Shown piece after piece: positions 9,562 to 20,068 of a stretch of DNA of 64,000 nucleotides (within the stretch, counting starts at the first letter, position 1; the number at the start of each line of letters is the position of its first letter). This DNA comes from Parascardovia denticolens DSM 10105 = JCM 12538. Lineage in GTDB: Bacteria; Actinomycetota; Actinomycetes; Actinomycetales; Bifidobacteriaceae. The notes below the pieces were generated by a model. The model had not been told where the DNA came from. It made no database searches and saw only the letters and a program-made list of their open reading frames with translations. The stretch is from assembly GCF_001042675.1 (NCBI RefSeq), contig NZ_AP012333.1, positions 1,240,001-1,304,000 of the forward strand, in the 5' to 3' direction. Position numbers and translations under genes: made by a program.

Positions 9562-10194
9562 TCAGTAGACGACCATGGACACGATTCCCCCCAAGTAACA
9601 GATGAGCAGGACCAGGACTTCGACCAGGAAAAGGAAGAGCAAAGCCATCCATGACCGGGTGAGGATATTCAAAGACGAAGTCTTCTTCACGGCCAAAAGA
9701 AGGATCAGATAGATGATGAGGAAAAGGGCCAGCCCCGCCCCGGAGGCGAAGACCCCGATGTTGAGGGCGTTGGCGTAACCGGCCGCGCGCCCGTAGACGA
9801 CGGCGGTGGCATGCCAGAAGCCGGTCTTGACTAGGCCGATTCCGCACAGGAACTGCTGGAGGCTGAAAGCCAGCAAGGTGATGATCCCCCACAAGGTCCT
9901 CTTGGAATCCGCCAGAAGCATGCCGGTGGCCATGAAGGTCAAGGTGGTGATGGCCCAGGAGAGCAAGGCCCCACTGGAGGGGTCGTAGGCGGAGACGAGA
10001 CGGATGAGGCTGGAGGTCTTCTCCAGGGCCAGATGACGGCCGAGGCCATAAGGGAGGGTCAAGGCCAAGATGGTCAGGATGACGAAGACGCCGATGCGCA
10101 CCGGGTGGGACTGCCTTTTTTGCACGTCGGCCACCGAGAGGTTGGATTTCTCGGCCGATTCCACCAATTCATCTTGCTCTGGCGCGCTGTTCAT
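9562..10194 (-). CDS. Multi-spanning membrane protein of unknown function
   Basis: A 210-residue protein with a charged 30-residue cytoplasmic N-terminus and about five hydrophobic segments (near residues 32-52, 73-92, 100-120, 143-168 and 180-205). No enzyme motif or named family is recognised. It is monocistronic or loosely linked with mscL, which lies downstream on the same strand after about 90 bases. A family assignment would need a profile search. Confidence 0.7.
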   Translation of the reverse strand: MNSAPEQDELVESAEKSNLSVADVQKRQSHPVRIGVFVILTILALTLPYGLGRHLALEKTSSLIRLVSAYDPSSGALLSWAITTLTFMATGMLLADSKRTLWGIITLLAFSLQQFLCGIGLVKTGFWHATAVVYGRAAGYANALNIGVFASGAGLALFLIIYLILLLAVKKTSSLNILTRSWMALLFLFLVEVLVLLICYLGGIVSMVVY

Positions 10195-10255
10195 GACCTC
10201 TAGCCTAGCAGCGAGTCACGCCACGGCGGCGACGTCGATAATTCCAGAGCCTATG

Positions 10256-10261
10256 TATAAT
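10256..10261 (+). promoter_or_regulatory. Candidate -10 box of the tRNA-Gly gene
   Basis: A consensus TATAAT lies 44 bases before the tRNA. No good -35 element is seen upstream, so this rests on the -10 box alone. Confidence 0.45.
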
Positions 10262-10305
10262 GAATCTTGTTCCTGATGGCTTGGTGACTCGCCTGCGGAA
10301 ACATC

Positions 10306-10379
10306 GCGAACGTAGCTCAATGGTAGAGCCTCAGTCTTCCAAACTGATTACGCGGGTTCGATTCCCGTCGTTCGCTCCA
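10306..10379 (+). tRNA. tRNA-Gly (anticodon UCC)
   Basis: Acceptor arms GCGAACG and CGTTCGC pair perfectly, with discriminator T and encoded CCA. The anticodon loop CTTCCAA gives UCC between TCAGT and ACTGA, and the T arm carries GGGTTCGATTCCC. It is a class I tRNA without a long variable arm. Confidence 0.97.
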
Positions 10380-10449
10380 CACCTGCCTCCCGAATGGCGC
10401 CTTCCCCATTTTTGCGGGTCTTGGCAAGAATCGACAAGCGAGGTGGCGG

Positions 10450-12510
10450 ATGCATCCTGAAAAGAAAGAAGCCGATTCGCAGGCGGACCTTCGCCTGTCC
10501 CCTCCCTCCCGTTTCTTCCGTCTGGCCTGGATCGTCCTGCGCTGGATCCTCGTTTCCTTGGTCTGCCTGTGGCTGGCCTTCTGCACGGCCGTCGGCCCCC
10601 TCTACCGGAAGGACTCCACCATCGCCGCCTTCTCTTGGCCAAACGCGGTCATCCTCATCGTGACTTTCCTAATCTACCTTGGCCTGGTCGGGCTCATGGT
10701 CTCCCTCAGCCTGAGGGAATCAAGGACCAGGGCCTTCCTGCGGACCCTGGGGTCGAAGCTCCTCCGCCTCCTCCAACAGGCCGGTCGCCTGGCGGCCAAG
10801 GCCTTGCTCCCGATCGGCCGCAAAATCCGAAGCCGGTTCCCTGTGATAAATAAGGGGGATAAAGGGAATAGGAGGAACAAGAAAAAAGAGGAGGGAAGCA
10901 AGGAGAAGAGGCGGATCTTCTGCCAAAAGATGAAGGTCTGGTCCGTGAGACACACCCAGTCCCCCTGGCAGATCGCCCTGGTCATCGGCTTGTTCTGGGG
11001 AGTCTTCCTCTTCTTCATCCCCTCCGTCTTCAGCGCCGACGCCATCTCCCAATGGACGGAAGTCAACCGCTGGATGTGGTTCCTGCACGGGGGGCGGCCC
11101 TCCTACTCCGATTCCTTCAACATCGCGGACATCTACCCCATCGCCCATTATCTATGGCCGACCACCTCCACCTACCTGACCAATCAACACAACATCGTCC
11201 TCACCCTCATCACCGGTTTCCTGGTGGAGATGTCCTCCCGCTGGACCGGCTCCTTGGATTGGGGGCTGATCGCCGCCTCCGTGCTCCAGGCCCTCTTCGC
11301 CCTCTTCTGCGTCTGCGTCACCCTTCCCCGCTTCTTCCGTTATTGCCGCCCCCGCCGGGTCTACCGGGATCCAAAAGGAGCAGGCCGTCAACAGGAGATC
11401 AGGCAGGAGGCCGGCCCCTGGATTCGCCTGATCGTCCTCCTCTTCTTCGCCCTGAACCCCCTGGCCGTCTTCAGCATGGGGGCCCTGACCAAATCCCCGG
11501 TCTTCGCTTACGCCTTCCTTTGGTGGTTCGGCATCTGGTATCAGATCCTCTCCACCCCGAACAGCCGGAAAATAAGCCCCCGCACGATCATCGGCCTTTT
11601 CGTCAGCTCCCTGGCTATGCTGGTCAGCGCCAAATACGCCGTCTACATCATCGCCGCCCAGATCGTCCTGATCCTCATCTGCGACCGGACCCGGTGGAGG
11701 GTCTGGCTGATCGGGCTCATGGCTCCCCTGCTCATCTTCCAAATCGGCCTCAACGTGGCCATCAGCACCGGGTCCATCATTAACGGGGACCCCATCGAAA
11801 GCCGCGGGGTGCAGGTGCAGCAGATCGCCCGGGTCATGAAGCTGGACCCGCTCAACATCTCCCCTGAAACCAAACAGGAGCTCCAGCCGATCTTCAACCT
11901 CTATGCCATGGGAAACACCTACTTCCCCAACGACGCCGACCGGGTCAAGTCATCCGGCAGCGACAGCAAGGTGGAGACCTACAAGTGGAAGACGGTCACG
12001 GCTAAGGACATGGAGAAGTTCAACCATGCTTGGCTGGCTTTGGGCAGGCGGAACCCGGTCATTTACACCGACGCCATGCTGGCCAAGATATATGGCTATT
12101 TCGACGTCAACGACAAACCTTACACCTCCGTCTCCTACTACCTCAGCACCCCCCAGCTGGACACACAGACGGAATGGCTGAAATCCTGGTTCCCCTGGAT
12201 GCGCAAGGGCTTGCGAGACCTGACCGATGACCTGCAGGACCTGCCTCTGATCGGCTGGATCATCCGGGGGAATTTCTATGTGGTGGCGGCCCTCCTGCTC
12301 ATGGGGGCCGAGCTCATCCTGCGGCGGTGGAAGCACCTTCTGCGGCAATTCCCCCTCCTCCTGCTCATGGGGGTGATGATGCTCTCGCCGGCCAACAATT
12401 TCGACCGCCACATGCTCCCGGTGGCCTTCGTCTTCCTCCTCATGGCCATCGAGTTCTGCCACGAAACCAGGCGGCATCGGGCCAGGACCCGCCGCTCCTA
12501 CCTTATGTGA
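10450..12510 (+). CDS. Large polytopic membrane protein, possible GT-C-like glycosyltransferase (DUF6020-like)
   Basis: A 686-residue integral membrane protein with about 12 predicted helices; the first two (near residues 25-50 and 60-80) are followed by a basic, Lys/Arg-rich cytoplasmic loop (about 105-155). After the next helix comes a loop reading FSADAISQWTEVNRW and later YPIAHYLWPTT. This architecture, with acidic residues in the first large outer loop, resembles the DUF6020 group and GT-C polyprenyl-phosphate-sugar transferases; that resemblance is from memory and is tentative. A GAGG site precedes the ATG. A role in cell-envelope glycan synthesis is an inference. Confidence 0.65.
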   Translation: MHPEKKEADSQADLRLSPPSRFFRLAWIVLRWILVSLVCLWLAFCTAVGPLYRKDSTIAAFSWPNAVILIVTFLIYLGLVGLMVSLSLRESRTRAFLRTLGSKLLRLLQQAGRLAAKALLPIGRKIRSRFPVINKGDKGNRRNKKKEEGSKEKRRIFCQKMKVWSVRHTQSPWQIALVIGLFWGVFLFFIPSVFSADAISQWTEVNRWMWFLHGGRPSYSDSFNIADIYPIAHYLWPTTSTYLTNQHNIVLTLITGFLVEMSSRWTGSLDWGLIAASVLQALFALFCVCVTLPRFFRYCRPRRVYRDPKGAGRQQEIRQEAGPWIRLIVLLFFALNPLAVFSMGALTKSPVFAYAFLWWFGIWYQILSTPNSRKISPRTIIGLFVSSLAMLVSAKYAVYIIAAQIVLILICDRTRWRVWLIGLMAPLLIFQIGLNVAISTGSIINGDPIESRGVQVQQIARVMKLDPLNISPETKQELQPIFNLYAMGNTYFPNDADRVKSSGSDSKVETYKWKTVTAKDMEKFNHAWLALGRRNPVIYTDAMLAKIYGYFDVNDKPYTSVSYYLSTPQLDTQTEWLKSWFPWMRKGLRDLTDDLQDLPLIGWIIRGNFYVVAALLLMGAELILRRWKHLLRQFPLLLLMGVMMLSPANNFDRHMLPVAFVFLLMAIEFCHETRRHRARTRRSYLM

Positions 12511-12624
12511 GGCGTAGGCCGCCTTGTGTGATCGGCATGCTTGATTATGCTTGCCCGGCCTGGTCATGCGTAGCGTAGACCGCCTTCCCAGCGGTACCAT
12601 CTTGGGCGCTTCCGGAAGCCGGCC

Positions 12625-13377
12625 TTAAACCAGATGCCAGGAAAGACGATGATAAGGACTGGGCCCTTGCTCTTTGATCGCCTCTCGATGCTCGGCGGAA
12701 CCGTAGCCCTTGTTCTTCCGCCAAGCGTAAGCCTCCCATTCAGGATGCCGGTCGGCCAAATCTACCATATACCGGTCCCGGGTGACCTTGGCTATCACCG
12801 AGGCCCCGGCCACGCAGGCGCAGCGCCGGTCCCCCTTGACCACGGTGGTCACGGTCATGTCGTCCGGGTCGATGCGGGCCTGAGGGGCCAGCAAAGACCG
12901 GAAGGCGGGGCTGATGTAGTCATAGGGCCCATCCAGGATGACCGCCACCCTGTCCCCGGCCCCGATCAAGCCGAAGACGGCCTGGTCGATGGCCTGGATG
13001 GCCGCCGCCCCTAAAGCCTCCATGATTCCGTAAGAATCAATTCCCCTGTTGTCGCAGGAACCCACGGCCGTCCCCGCCGCCCATGCGCGAAGAGGGTCAA
13101 GGAGGGATTCGCGTTTTTTCGGGGTCAGGAGCTTGGAGTCTTTGAGACCAGCCGGGATGGGCAAGAGGGGGATGTCTTCGGCCCGGAAAAGGCAGGCCCC
13201 AACCATGACCGGCCCGGCCAGACAGCCCCGGCCGACCTCATCGCAACCGATGATCCACTGTGGCCGACGGTCGTCCGCTTCCTGGAGCAAGGCTTCCTCC
13301 ACCTGCCAGGAAGGAGAAGAATCGTCCCGACCCTGCCGGGGCCGCAAAAGCCGGGAGCGAGGTCCTTGGGCGTCCAT
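12625..13377 (-). CDS. rnhB: Ribonuclease HII
   Basis: Cytoplasmic endonuclease that cuts RNA in RNA-DNA hybrids, including single ribonucleotides misincorporated into DNA. The active-site motif GCDEVGRGCLAGPV (Asp and Glu) lies near residue 43, with the later acidic residue in ILDGPYDY and the VAGASVIAKVTRDRYM block. The ATG follows the lepB stop with no gap (TGAATG), so the two are translationally coupled. The 250 residues include an N-terminal extension of about 40 residues. Gene order rplS-lepB-rnhB is typical of actinobacteria. Confidence 0.95.
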   Translation of the reverse strand: MDAQGPRSRLLRPRQGRDDSSPSWQVEEALLQEADDRRPQWIIGCDEVGRGCLAGPVMVGACLFRAEDIPLLPIPAGLKDSKLLTPKKRESLLDPLRAWAAGTAVGSCDNRGIDSYGIMEALGAAAIQAIDQAVFGLIGAGDRVAVILDGPYDYISPAFRSLLAPQARIDPDDMTVTTVVKGDRRCACVAGASVIAKVTRDRYMVDLADRHPEWEAYAWRKNKGYGSAEHREAIKEQGPSPYHRLSWHLV

Positions 13378-14199
13378 TCAGAGGCGCTTCCACTGGGAGG
13401 CCGGCCAAATCACCGCCACGGCCACCCCTACGACCGAAGACATGGGGACCAGACCCTGATTGCCGTCGTTGGCATGATAGCGGGAATCGGCCGAGTTCGG
13501 CCGGTTGTCCCCCATGACGAAAAGGTTGCCGGGACTGACCCGAACCCGGAAGGCGAAGTCGCTGGGGTTGGCCCCCGCCTTCAGATACCGGCTTTCGTCC
13601 AAGGCCTTGCCGTTGACCATGACCGGCTGCCCGCCTCCGGCGCATTCCACCAAGTCGCCGGGCAGCCCGATGATCCTTTTGATCAGGTAGCCGTTCTGTT
13701 TCTGACCCCCGTTCACCTTGGAAAGCAAGCCGTTCAAGCCGCCCTGGCCCTGCATGTCTTGGTCGGCCGAAAGCCACTGATGGGTATCGTGGAAGACGAT
13801 GATCTCCCCCCTCGCCAGGGAGCTCGGCCGCCGGCGGAGCTTGTTGACCAGAACGCGGGAGCCGACCGGCAAGGTGTCCTCCATGGAAGACGAGGGGATG
13901 ATGAATTGGTCGGCGACGAACAGACGGATTCCGATGAGGATGACGGCGATGATGACGATCATGACCAAGGTGTCCCTGACGGAAGCCATAGTCTGGGCCC
14001 GTTTGGACGCGGTCTTGCCGTACTGGGGGATGATGTAGCCGCCGGAGCTGGAGTTGGCTTGGGGGTCATAGTCCCGGGAATAGGCTGAGCGGGGGATCCT
14101 CCGGCCTTGGGCGTGCAAAGGCCACCCTGCGCCTGATGGTCTGGTGGGCGTCCACTCTTCGCGGGCGTCGTTCTGTCCGTCATCCTGATTTTGGCTCAT
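13378..14199 (-). CDS. lepB: Signal peptidase I
   Basis: Membrane-bound serine protease that removes signal peptides from exported proteins. After about 75 polar residues there is one membrane helix (about 77-94), then box B SSSMEDTL with the catalytic Ser near 105, box D YLIKRIIGLPGD with the general-base Lys near 174, and box E GDNRPNSADSR. The ATG at 14199 gives 273 residues; the open frame continues upstream to 14298, but without a plausible ribosome site. It lies between rplS and rnhB on the same strand. Confidence 0.94.
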   Translation of the reverse strand: MSQNQDDGQNDAREEWTPTRPSGAGWPLHAQGRRIPRSAYSRDYDPQANSSSGGYIIPQYGKTASKRAQTMASVRDTLVMIVIIAVILIGIRLFVADQFIIPSSSMEDTLPVGSRVLVNKLRRRPSSLARGEIIVFHDTHQWLSADQDMQGQGGLNGLLSKVNGGQKQNGYLIKRIIGLPGDLVECAGGGQPVMVNGKALDESRYLKAGANPSDFAFRVRVSPGNLFVMGDNRPNSADSRYHANDGNQGLVPMSSVVGVAVAVIWPASQWKRL

Positions 14200-14419
14200 A
14201 AGCATCCCCGTTATGACAATATCATGACAATGATTATTTGAATTATAGAGAGAGGAGGGGGAATGCCCTCTGGCGTCCCCTTTCCACAGTATGGACAAGC
14301 GATGAAGTTTGAAGTTAAGTTATGAAGTCAGAGCTATGGAGTTTTGAAATCTGAAGTTATGGAGGGAGCGGGCCGGACCGGGGAGATAAGCGGGTAATGG
14401 CCGGTTATGACCGGGGTTA

Positions 14420-14451
14420 TAAAAAAGTCCCAGGAGAAAACGTCCTGGGAC
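14420..14451 (-). terminator. Rho-independent terminator after rplS
   Basis: On the minus strand GTCCCAGG, a nine-base loop and CCTGGGAC are followed by TTTTTTAT. It starts 15 bases after the rplS stop, so rplS is largely separate from lepB. Between it and lepB (about 14290-14400) are degenerate GAAGTT-rich repeats. Confidence 0.88.
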
Positions 14452-14465
14452 CGGCTCGATGAAGG

Positions 14466-14834
14466 CTAAGCGACCTTCTGAGTGTTATTGCGACGCTCCA
14501 CAATGCGGGCGGCCTTACCGCGCAGGTTGCGCAGGTAATAAAGCTTGGCGCGACGCACGCGACCACGGCGGACGAGTTCGATGGACTCGATGACCGGGGA
14601 ATGCAGAGGGAAGCGACGCTCGACGCCGACGCCGAAGCTGATCTTGCGGACCAAGAAGGTCTCGCGGTAGCCCTTGCCCTGACGGCCGATGACCACGCCC
14701 TGGAAGGCCTGGATACGGGAGTTGTTGCCTTCCTGGATCTTGACGTTCACCTTGACGGTGTCACCGGGGCGGAAATCGGGGACTTCCGGGGCGTCCTGCA
14801 GACGCTTTGCTTCGAACTGTTCGAGAGCGTTCAT
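14466..14834 (-). CDS. rplS: 50S ribosomal protein L19
   Basis: Large-subunit protein at the 30S-50S interface. The 122 residues show the family features [33 protein letters not shown], the [24 protein letters not shown] block and the [16 protein letters not shown]-terminus. The start is preceded by a purine-rich GGAGG site. A terminator follows and a consensus -10 box lies 157 bases upstream. Confidence 0.97.
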   Translation of the reverse strand: MNALEQFEAKRLQDAPEVPDFRPGDTVKVNVKIQEGNNSRIQAFQGVVIGRQGKGYRETFLVRKISFGVGVERRFPLHSPVIESIELVRRGRVRRAKLYYLRNLRGKAARIVERRNNTQKVA

Positions 14835-14990
14835 GTTCTATCCTCCATCGCCGCCGCATATCAACGATTGAATTTTTTCTCAGCTTGCGGTTTGCCTCAA
14901 GCTTCCAGCCGGTCCGGACGGCCGTGACCATCCTGGACCCAAGGGAGACGGCCCTATGCGGCAGACCGAATCCGACAGATACAGACCCAC

Positions 14991-14996
14991 ATTATA
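14991..14996 (-). promoter_or_regulatory. Candidate rplS promoter -10 box
   Basis: A consensus TATAAT on the minus strand, 157 bases upstream of the rplS ATG. The long leader could hold ribosomal-protein control elements, but none is recognised. The -35 region is poor. Confidence 0.5.
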
Positions 14997-15098
14997 CACG
15001 CGGGGGTGAGAATACCCGCTCCCGTGTGGAATCTGGCCGAAGCCGTCTGATTTACTTCTACTTGTTGTCTATTTGTCCACTCTGCCTACCGTGATCGC

Positions 15099-16688
15099 CT
15101 ATTTGGCCTCGTGGTAGGACTTTTCGGTGTTGACGCTCCAAACGTTCTTCTTGGAGGTCTTGCCGGACTTGATGTTGCTGACGGCCTCGATGGAAGTGCC
15201 CATGGAGTGGTCCTGGTTGTTGTAACGGTGCTGGCCGTTACGACCCACGCAATAGAGGTTGCCGAAGGAATCCAAGTACTCGATCAGCTGGTCGATGTCC
15301 TGATAGGTGTCGAAATAGGCCGGATAAGCCTTGGGAACGCGCTCGCGGTGGGAATCAAGGACGTCCTTCTTGCCATTGATCACCTTCATACGGGTCAGTT
15401 CCTTGATGGCCAGGTCCGTGGCTTCCTCATCGGTCAGGTTCCAGAAGTCATCGCCTTCGTCGCAGAAGTATTCCATGCCAATCCAGACGGTGCCATCAGG
15501 ATCGTTGACCAGGTAGGGGCTCCAGTTGTTGAAGATCTGGAAGCGACCGACCTTGTAGCCGGGATCCTGCACGTAAATCCAGTTATCGGGGACGATGGGA
15601 GGATGGCCCAAAGTCGGTATGCTGGTGGTGTTGCGGATGCGCAGCTTCTTGACCAGGAGACCGATGGTGACGAAATCGCGGTAAGGCAGGCCGTAGGCGA
15701 TCTGCTTCATGTCTTCGGGGGCCTTGACATTGGCGTTGTCGATGGCCTGGACCAGATTCTTGAGCGGCATGGAGGAGATGAAGACGTCGGCGTCCAAGGT
15801 ATGCTCGGCACCAGTCTCGTCCTGATAGACCACGGAGGAGATCTTGCCGGCTTCCTGGTTGATCTTGGTCACCATGGCGTTGATCAGCACCGTGACTCCC
15901 TTATCGGTGGCCTTCTTCTCCACTACTTCCCACAGCTGACCGGGACCGAGCTTGGGATACCAGAATTCCTCGATCAGGGAGGTCTCCACCTTGGAATTGT
16001 CGGTCTTGTGCTTGGGCATGAGCTTGAGGAAGGCGTTCTTGAGCACGTTCATGATGCTCAGGCCTTTGACCCGCTGGGCGCCCCAATCGGCGGAAATCTC
16101 GGAGGGGTGACGGCCCCAGAGCTTCTCCGTATAGTCCTCAAAAAACATGGAGTAAAGCTTGCGGCCGAAACGGTTGATATAGAAGTTCTCCAGATTGTCT
16201 TCCGGCAGCTTGTGGAAGACGGAAGCCAGGTAGGAGAAGCCTACCTGCATGGCGATCTTGGGACCCATGGCCTTGAGGGTGTCAGCGCTCAAAGTGACTG
16301 GGTAATCCAGGAAGTGCTGGTTCCAGAAGATGCGGGACACGCGGTGGCGCTTGAGCATGACCTCGTCGGTCTTCTCGGGGTCGGGGCCGCCGGGTTCCAG
16401 GTCGTGATGCCGGCCCAACTTCTTATCGTCATAAGAGGGGGCGCCTTGCAGGGGAAGGATCTCCTTCCACCACTGCATGATGCGGTCGTCTTTGGAGAAG
16501 AAACGATGGCCGCCGATATCCATACGGTTGCCGTTATGCTTGACGGTGCGGGAAATCCCGCCGAATTCCTTCGTCGCTTCCAAAAGGGTCACATCGTAAG
16601 CCTGGGAATCATCCTTGACGAGTTCCCATGCCGCCGTCAGACCAGCGGGGCCGCCACCGATGATGACCACTTTCTTTTTCTCTGCCAC
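15099..16688 (-). CDS. NAD(P)/FAD-dependent oxidoreductase (amine oxidase / protoporphyrinogen-oxidase-like)
   Basis: A 529-residue flavoprotein. The N-terminus [17 protein letters not shown] is a dinucleotide-binding GxGxxG fold with the acidic end of strand 2 in VTLLEA, followed by GGISRTV and MDIGGHRFF, as in protoporphyrinogen oxidase and UDP-galactopyranose mutase relatives. The C-terminus has [19 protein letters not shown], the second FAD-contact region. The family is widespread in actinobacteria and often annotated as a protoporphyrinogen oxidase, but no haem genes are nearby. A role in envelope sugar metabolism is possible but unsupported. A GGAGG site precedes the ATG. Confidence 0.85.
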   Translation of the reverse strand: MAEKKKVVIIGGGPAGLTAAWELVKDDSQAYDVTLLEATKEFGGISRTVKHNGNRMDIGGHRFFSKDDRIMQWWKEILPLQGAPSYDDKKLGRHHDLEPGGPDPEKTDEVMLKRHRVSRIFWNQHFLDYPVTLSADTLKAMGPKIAMQVGFSYLASVFHKLPEDNLENFYINRFGRKLYSMFFEDYTEKLWGRHPSEISADWGAQRVKGLSIMNVLKNAFLKLMPKHKTDNSKVETSLIEEFWYPKLGPGQLWEVVEKKATDKGVTVLINAMVTKINQEAGKISSVVYQDETGAEHTLDADVFISSMPLKNLVQAIDNANVKAPEDMKQIAYGLPYRDFVTIGLLVKKLRIRNTTSIPTLGHPPIVPDNWIYVQDPGYKVGRFQIFNNWSPYLVNDPDGTVWIGMEYFCDEGDDFWNLTDEEATDLAIKELTRMKVINGKKDVLDSHRERVPKAYPAYFDTYQDIDQLIEYLDSFGNLYCVGRNGQHRYNNQDHSMGTSIEAVSNIKSGKTSKKNVWSVNTEKSYHEAK

Positions 16689-16800
16689 ATTTCCTCCCTT
16701 ACGGAATCTGAAAAGCAGTAATAAACTTAATAATTCTACCGAGAGAGGCCAACAAGGGAGGATCAGGAGGCGGGAAAGGCGAGCCGGATCCCAGCTGCCT

Positions 16801-17124
16801 TTAGATTCCGGCGGGGATGGTGGGAGGCATGTCGATGTCGGACTTCTGGATCTCCTCCACGTTCACGTCTTTGAAAGTGACGATGCGCACGCTTTTGACG
16901 AAACGGGAAGGCCGGTAGACGTCCCAGACCCAGGCGTCGGTCAGCTTCACGTCGAAATAGACGTCCTGCCCGGCGGAGCGGACGTTGAAGTCCACCCGGT
17001 TGGCCAGGTAGAAACGGCGCTCCGTCTCCACCACGTAAGTGAAGAGTTTGATGACGTCGCGGTATTCGTGGTAGAGGGAGAGTTCGGCTTCCGTCTCGTA
17101 CCGATCCAGGTCTTCAGCGCTCAT
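16801..17124 (-). CDS. DUF2469 family protein
   Basis: A 107-residue cytoplasmic protein of unknown function, nearly confined to actinobacteria. The diagnostic sequence starts [15 protein letters not shown], followed by [15 protein letters not shown] and [15 protein letters not shown]. The start at 17124 follows GGAGG; the longer frame to 17205 has no support. In many actinobacteria this gene sits beside rnhB and lepB; here it is about 3.4 kb away from them, with the oxidoreductase and rplS in between. Confidence 0.9.
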   Translation of the reverse strand: MSAEDLDRYETEAELSLYHEYRDVIKLFTYVVETERRFYLANRVDFNVRSAGQDVYFDVKLTDAWVWDVYRPSRFVKSVRIVTFKDVNVEEIQKSDIDMPPTIPAGI

Positions 17125-17276
17125 GTCCGCCTCCTGCTTCTGGGCTCGTCCTGTCAGATGTCCGACTTTTCTTCGTCGCCTTCTGGCGACCCCCTCCCCT
17201 CTCAATCTCAGGCTATCTCAAGTCAGCCTAAGCCCTCTCAGGCCGACTCATGCCAGATTAGGCCAGTCTAAGCCTC

Positions 17277-18437
17277 TCAGTCCGCGTCTTTCCTGGCCTC
17301 CGGCTTCTCCTCCGGTTTGCGGCCCCGGCCCAGCTTGCGCCACCAGGGGGTCTTCTCCGGTGTCTTCTCTTCGGCCTCGTTGGGCAGGAAGCCGGCGGGA
17401 ATCTCTTGGGCGATCTCCTCGGCCACGGCCTCCTCCTCCCGATCCCGCTTGTCGGTCTTGGCCTGGGCCGGATGGTGGGCCGAAGAAGCGGAAGGATCGA
17501 AGTCCTCCTGCGTCCGGTCCAGGGAGAAATCTCCATCCATATGGTTCCACTGTTTGCGGGGGGACCCGGATTCGGACTCCCCCTCATCGAAAGTGATGTC
17601 TGCCACGGACTTGATGAAGGAATCCTTCTTATGCATCTGAACCGAATGTTCATGCATGGCCATGGCTTCGTTGATGCCCGGGTTGGTCATGATCGGCCTC
17701 ATGCCGAAGGCTTCCAAAGAGCCGATGGGATCGAACTCGTCCGCCAAAGTGCCCAGGACCTCCAAGTCCTGATACCGCTGGTTCTCCTGGTCCCAGAGGG
17801 CGTCCCGGGAATCCCCTTCAGACGTGAAGCCCAAGGATTTGTAGACGGTGGAAGAGCGGCTGTTGCTCTGCGGGACCGCCACCCAGATGCGATGCAGGCC
17901 CAATCCGGCCGGCCGGGGGGCGAAACCGTAAGTCATGACCCGGGGCATGGCGTCGCGGGAGAAGCCACGGGAGCGGTAATCCCTCCCCAGCAAGACCTGG
18001 ATGCGGGCCGACGAGGCCCAGGCGTCGATGTCGACCAGGAAGATCATGCCAATGAAGGCCTCGGAAAGGGGCTGGCCATCCGGCTGATCGTCATCGACCG
18101 CGGAAGTGAACATGGACCAGGCGATCAGGCCGCGAGCCTCGGGGTCGTCGAAGCTTTTCTCCGTGCGGAGGTTGCCTTCCGACCAGGCCAAAGACCGGGA
18201 GACCCAGGCGTGCACCGTGTCCCGCTCGGCCTTTTCGCTTTTTCCGGTGATGACAGCCGAGTCATGGAAGGCGTCCAAGCCGTCCAGACGGAGGCAATCC
18301 TCCCAGGTGGCGGGCCGAAGGACCAGCATCTCGCCTTCGATCTCAGGGATGGCGATGGTGGTCGGGAGCTTGCGCCCCTCGTCCGCCTCGCCCTTGTCGG
18401 GACGAATGTCAGTGAATCCAGGTTGAGACTCAGTCAT
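17277..18437 (-). CDS. GNAT-family N-acetyltransferase with disordered C-terminal tail
   Basis: A 386-residue protein. Residues about 30-230 form a GNAT fold like the RimJ/RimL group: an N-terminal LRPATWEDCLRLDGL strand, a central IQVLLGRDYRSRGFSRDAM region matching the acetyl-CoA pyrophosphate loop, and the GLHRIWVAVPQSNSRSSTVYKSLGF block. The last 120 residues are acidic and Lys-rich and probably disordered. The start at 18437 follows AAGGAAG. Its substrate is unknown; its position downstream of gatB suggests cotranscription but not necessarily shared function. Confidence 0.8.
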   Translation of the reverse strand: MTESQPGFTDIRPDKGEADEGRKLPTTIAIPEIEGEMLVLRPATWEDCLRLDGLDAFHDSAVITGKSEKAERDTVHAWVSRSLAWSEGNLRTEKSFDDPEARGLIAWSMFTSAVDDDQPDGQPLSEAFIGMIFLVDIDAWASSARIQVLLGRDYRSRGFSRDAMPRVMTYGFAPRPAGLGLHRIWVAVPQSNSRSSTVYKSLGFTSEGDSRDALWDQENQRYQDLEVLGTLADEFDPIGSLEAFGMRPIMTNPGINEAMAMHEHSVQMHKKDSFIKSVADITFDEGESESGSPRKQWNHMDGDFSLDRTQEDFDPSASSAHHPAQAKTDKRDREEEAVAEEIAQEIPAGFLPNEAEEKTPEKTPWWRKLGRGRKPEEKPEARKDAD

Positions 18438-18498
18438 CGGTACTTCCTTGATCGTCATCGGTCTTCGGCTTGCTTCGTCTTCTTTTATTTTACCCGCC

Positions 18499-19995
18499 TC
18501 ATTTGATCCGTTTCATGACGATGGCGGTGACGGCCTTTGCGTCGGCCTGGCCCCGGGTGGCCTTCATGACGGCGCCGATGATGGCCCCCATAGGCTTCAT
18601 GTTGCCGGACTTGAGCTTCTCCACGATGTCGGGATTGGCGGCCAGGGCCTTGTCCACTTCGGCTTCCAAGGCGCCATCGTCGGAGACGACCTCGTAGCCA
18701 TGGGTCTTGACCACCTGGTCGGGGTCCCCTTCGCCTGCCAGCACGCCGGCCACGGTCTGTTTAGCCAGCTTGTCGTTCAACTTGCCTTCGGCCACCAGGG
18801 CCTCCACCCGGGCCACATCGGCCGGAGCGATGCCCATATCGTCCAAAGACTTGCCCTGCTCGTTGGCGGACCGGGCGATCTCGCCCAGCCACCACTTGCG
18901 GGCCCCGGAAGCCTGGGCTCCGGCCTTGACGGTTTCCTCCACCAGGTCCAGGGCGTCGGCGTTGACCACGTCGCGCATTTCCAGGTCGGAGAAGCCCCAC
19001 TCCTTCTGCAGGCGGTTGCGGCGTTCGCGCGGCATCTCCGGCATCTGGGCGGCCAACTCGTCGATGTGATCCTGGGTCACATGAACCATGACCAAGTCGG
19101 GATCCGGGAAGTAACGGTAGTCGTCGGCGTCGGTCTTCAACCGGCCGCCTGCCGTGGTCTGCGAAGCCTCATCCCAGTGACGGGTCTCCTGCAGGACTTC
19201 CCCACCGTCTTCCAGCAAAGCAGCCTGACGACGGATCTCGTAGATGATGGTCTTCTCGATTCCGCGGAAGGAGTTGACGTTCTTGGTTTCGGACCGGGTG
19301 CCGAGAGGATCGTCGGGGCTCTTGCGCAAGGAGACGTTCACGTCCGCTCGCATATTGCCCTGCTCCATACGGGCGTGGGAGATGTTGAGGGCCCGGGCGA
19401 TGCCGCGGATGGTGCGCACATATGCCCCGGCCACTTCGGCCGCCCTTTCCCTGATTCCGGTGATGGGTTTGGTCACGATCTCCACCAACGGCACGCCGGC
19501 CCGGTTGTAATCCACCAGCGAGTGGTCCGCGCCTTCGATGCGGCCATCGGCCCCGCCCACGTGGGTGTTCTTGCCGGCGTCGTCCTCCACATGGGCCCGT
19601 TCGATCGGCACCCGGAAGATATCCCCGTTCTCCAGCTCCACATCCAGATAACCGTTGCCGTTCAAAGGCTTGTCGTACTGGGAGATCTGGTAGTCGCGGG
19701 GCATATCGGGATAGAAATAGTTCTTGCGGGCGAACTGGGACCATTCGGCTATGTCGCAATGCAGGGCCAGACCCAGCTTGATGGCGTAGTCGATGGCGGT
19801 CTTGTTCACCACCGGCAGGCTCCCGGGCAGGCCTAGGGAGACAGGGGTCAGCTGGGTGTTGGGCTCGCCTCCGAACCGGACTTCGGCCGGGCAGAAAAGC
19901 TTGGTCTTGGTGCTCAGCTCCACATGGACTTCCAGGCCGACGACGGGATCGTACTTCTTCACCGCGTCAGCGAATTTCATCAATTTTTCAGCCAT
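18499..19995 (-). CDS. gatB: Aspartyl/glutamyl-tRNA amidotransferase subunit B
   Basis: GatB binds misacylated Glu-tRNA-Gln or Asp-tRNA-Asn, activates the side chain with ATP, and receives ammonia from GatA. The 498 residues are standard: [17 protein letters not shown] near the start, [36 protein letters not shown], and the C-terminal YqeY-like helical tRNA-binding domain ending in [19 protein letters not shown]. It completes the gatC-gatA-gatB operon. Confidence 0.97.
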   Translation of the reverse strand: MAEKLMKFADAVKKYDPVVGLEVHVELSTKTKLFCPAEVRFGGEPNTQLTPVSLGLPGSLPVVNKTAIDYAIKLGLALHCDIAEWSQFARKNYFYPDMPRDYQISQYDKPLNGNGYLDVELENGDIFRVPIERAHVEDDAGKNTHVGGADGRIEGADHSLVDYNRAGVPLVEIVTKPITGIRERAAEVAGAYVRTIRGIARALNISHARMEQGNMRADVNVSLRKSPDDPLGTRSETKNVNSFRGIEKTIIYEIRRQAALLEDGGEVLQETRHWDEASQTTAGGRLKTDADDYRYFPDPDLVMVHVTQDHIDELAAQMPEMPRERRNRLQKEWGFSDLEMRDVVNADALDLVEETVKAGAQASGARKWWLGEIARSANEQGKSLDDMGIAPADVARVEALVAEGKLNDKLAKQTVAGVLAGEGDPDQVVKTHGYEVVSDDGALEAEVDKALAANPDIVEKLKSGNMKPMGAIIGAVMKATRGQADAKAVTAIVMKRIK

Positions 19996-20068
19996 AATCT
20001 TTTAACGCTTACCTTTCATCATTCGCGGTCGAATCACAGATCCGAACCAGGCGTTCGATCATCCGCGG

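Noticed and set aside
15111-16721. Long plus-strand open frame opposite the FAD oxidoreductase
   Set aside because: No motif and no ribosome site; the opposite strand carries a clear flavoprotein.
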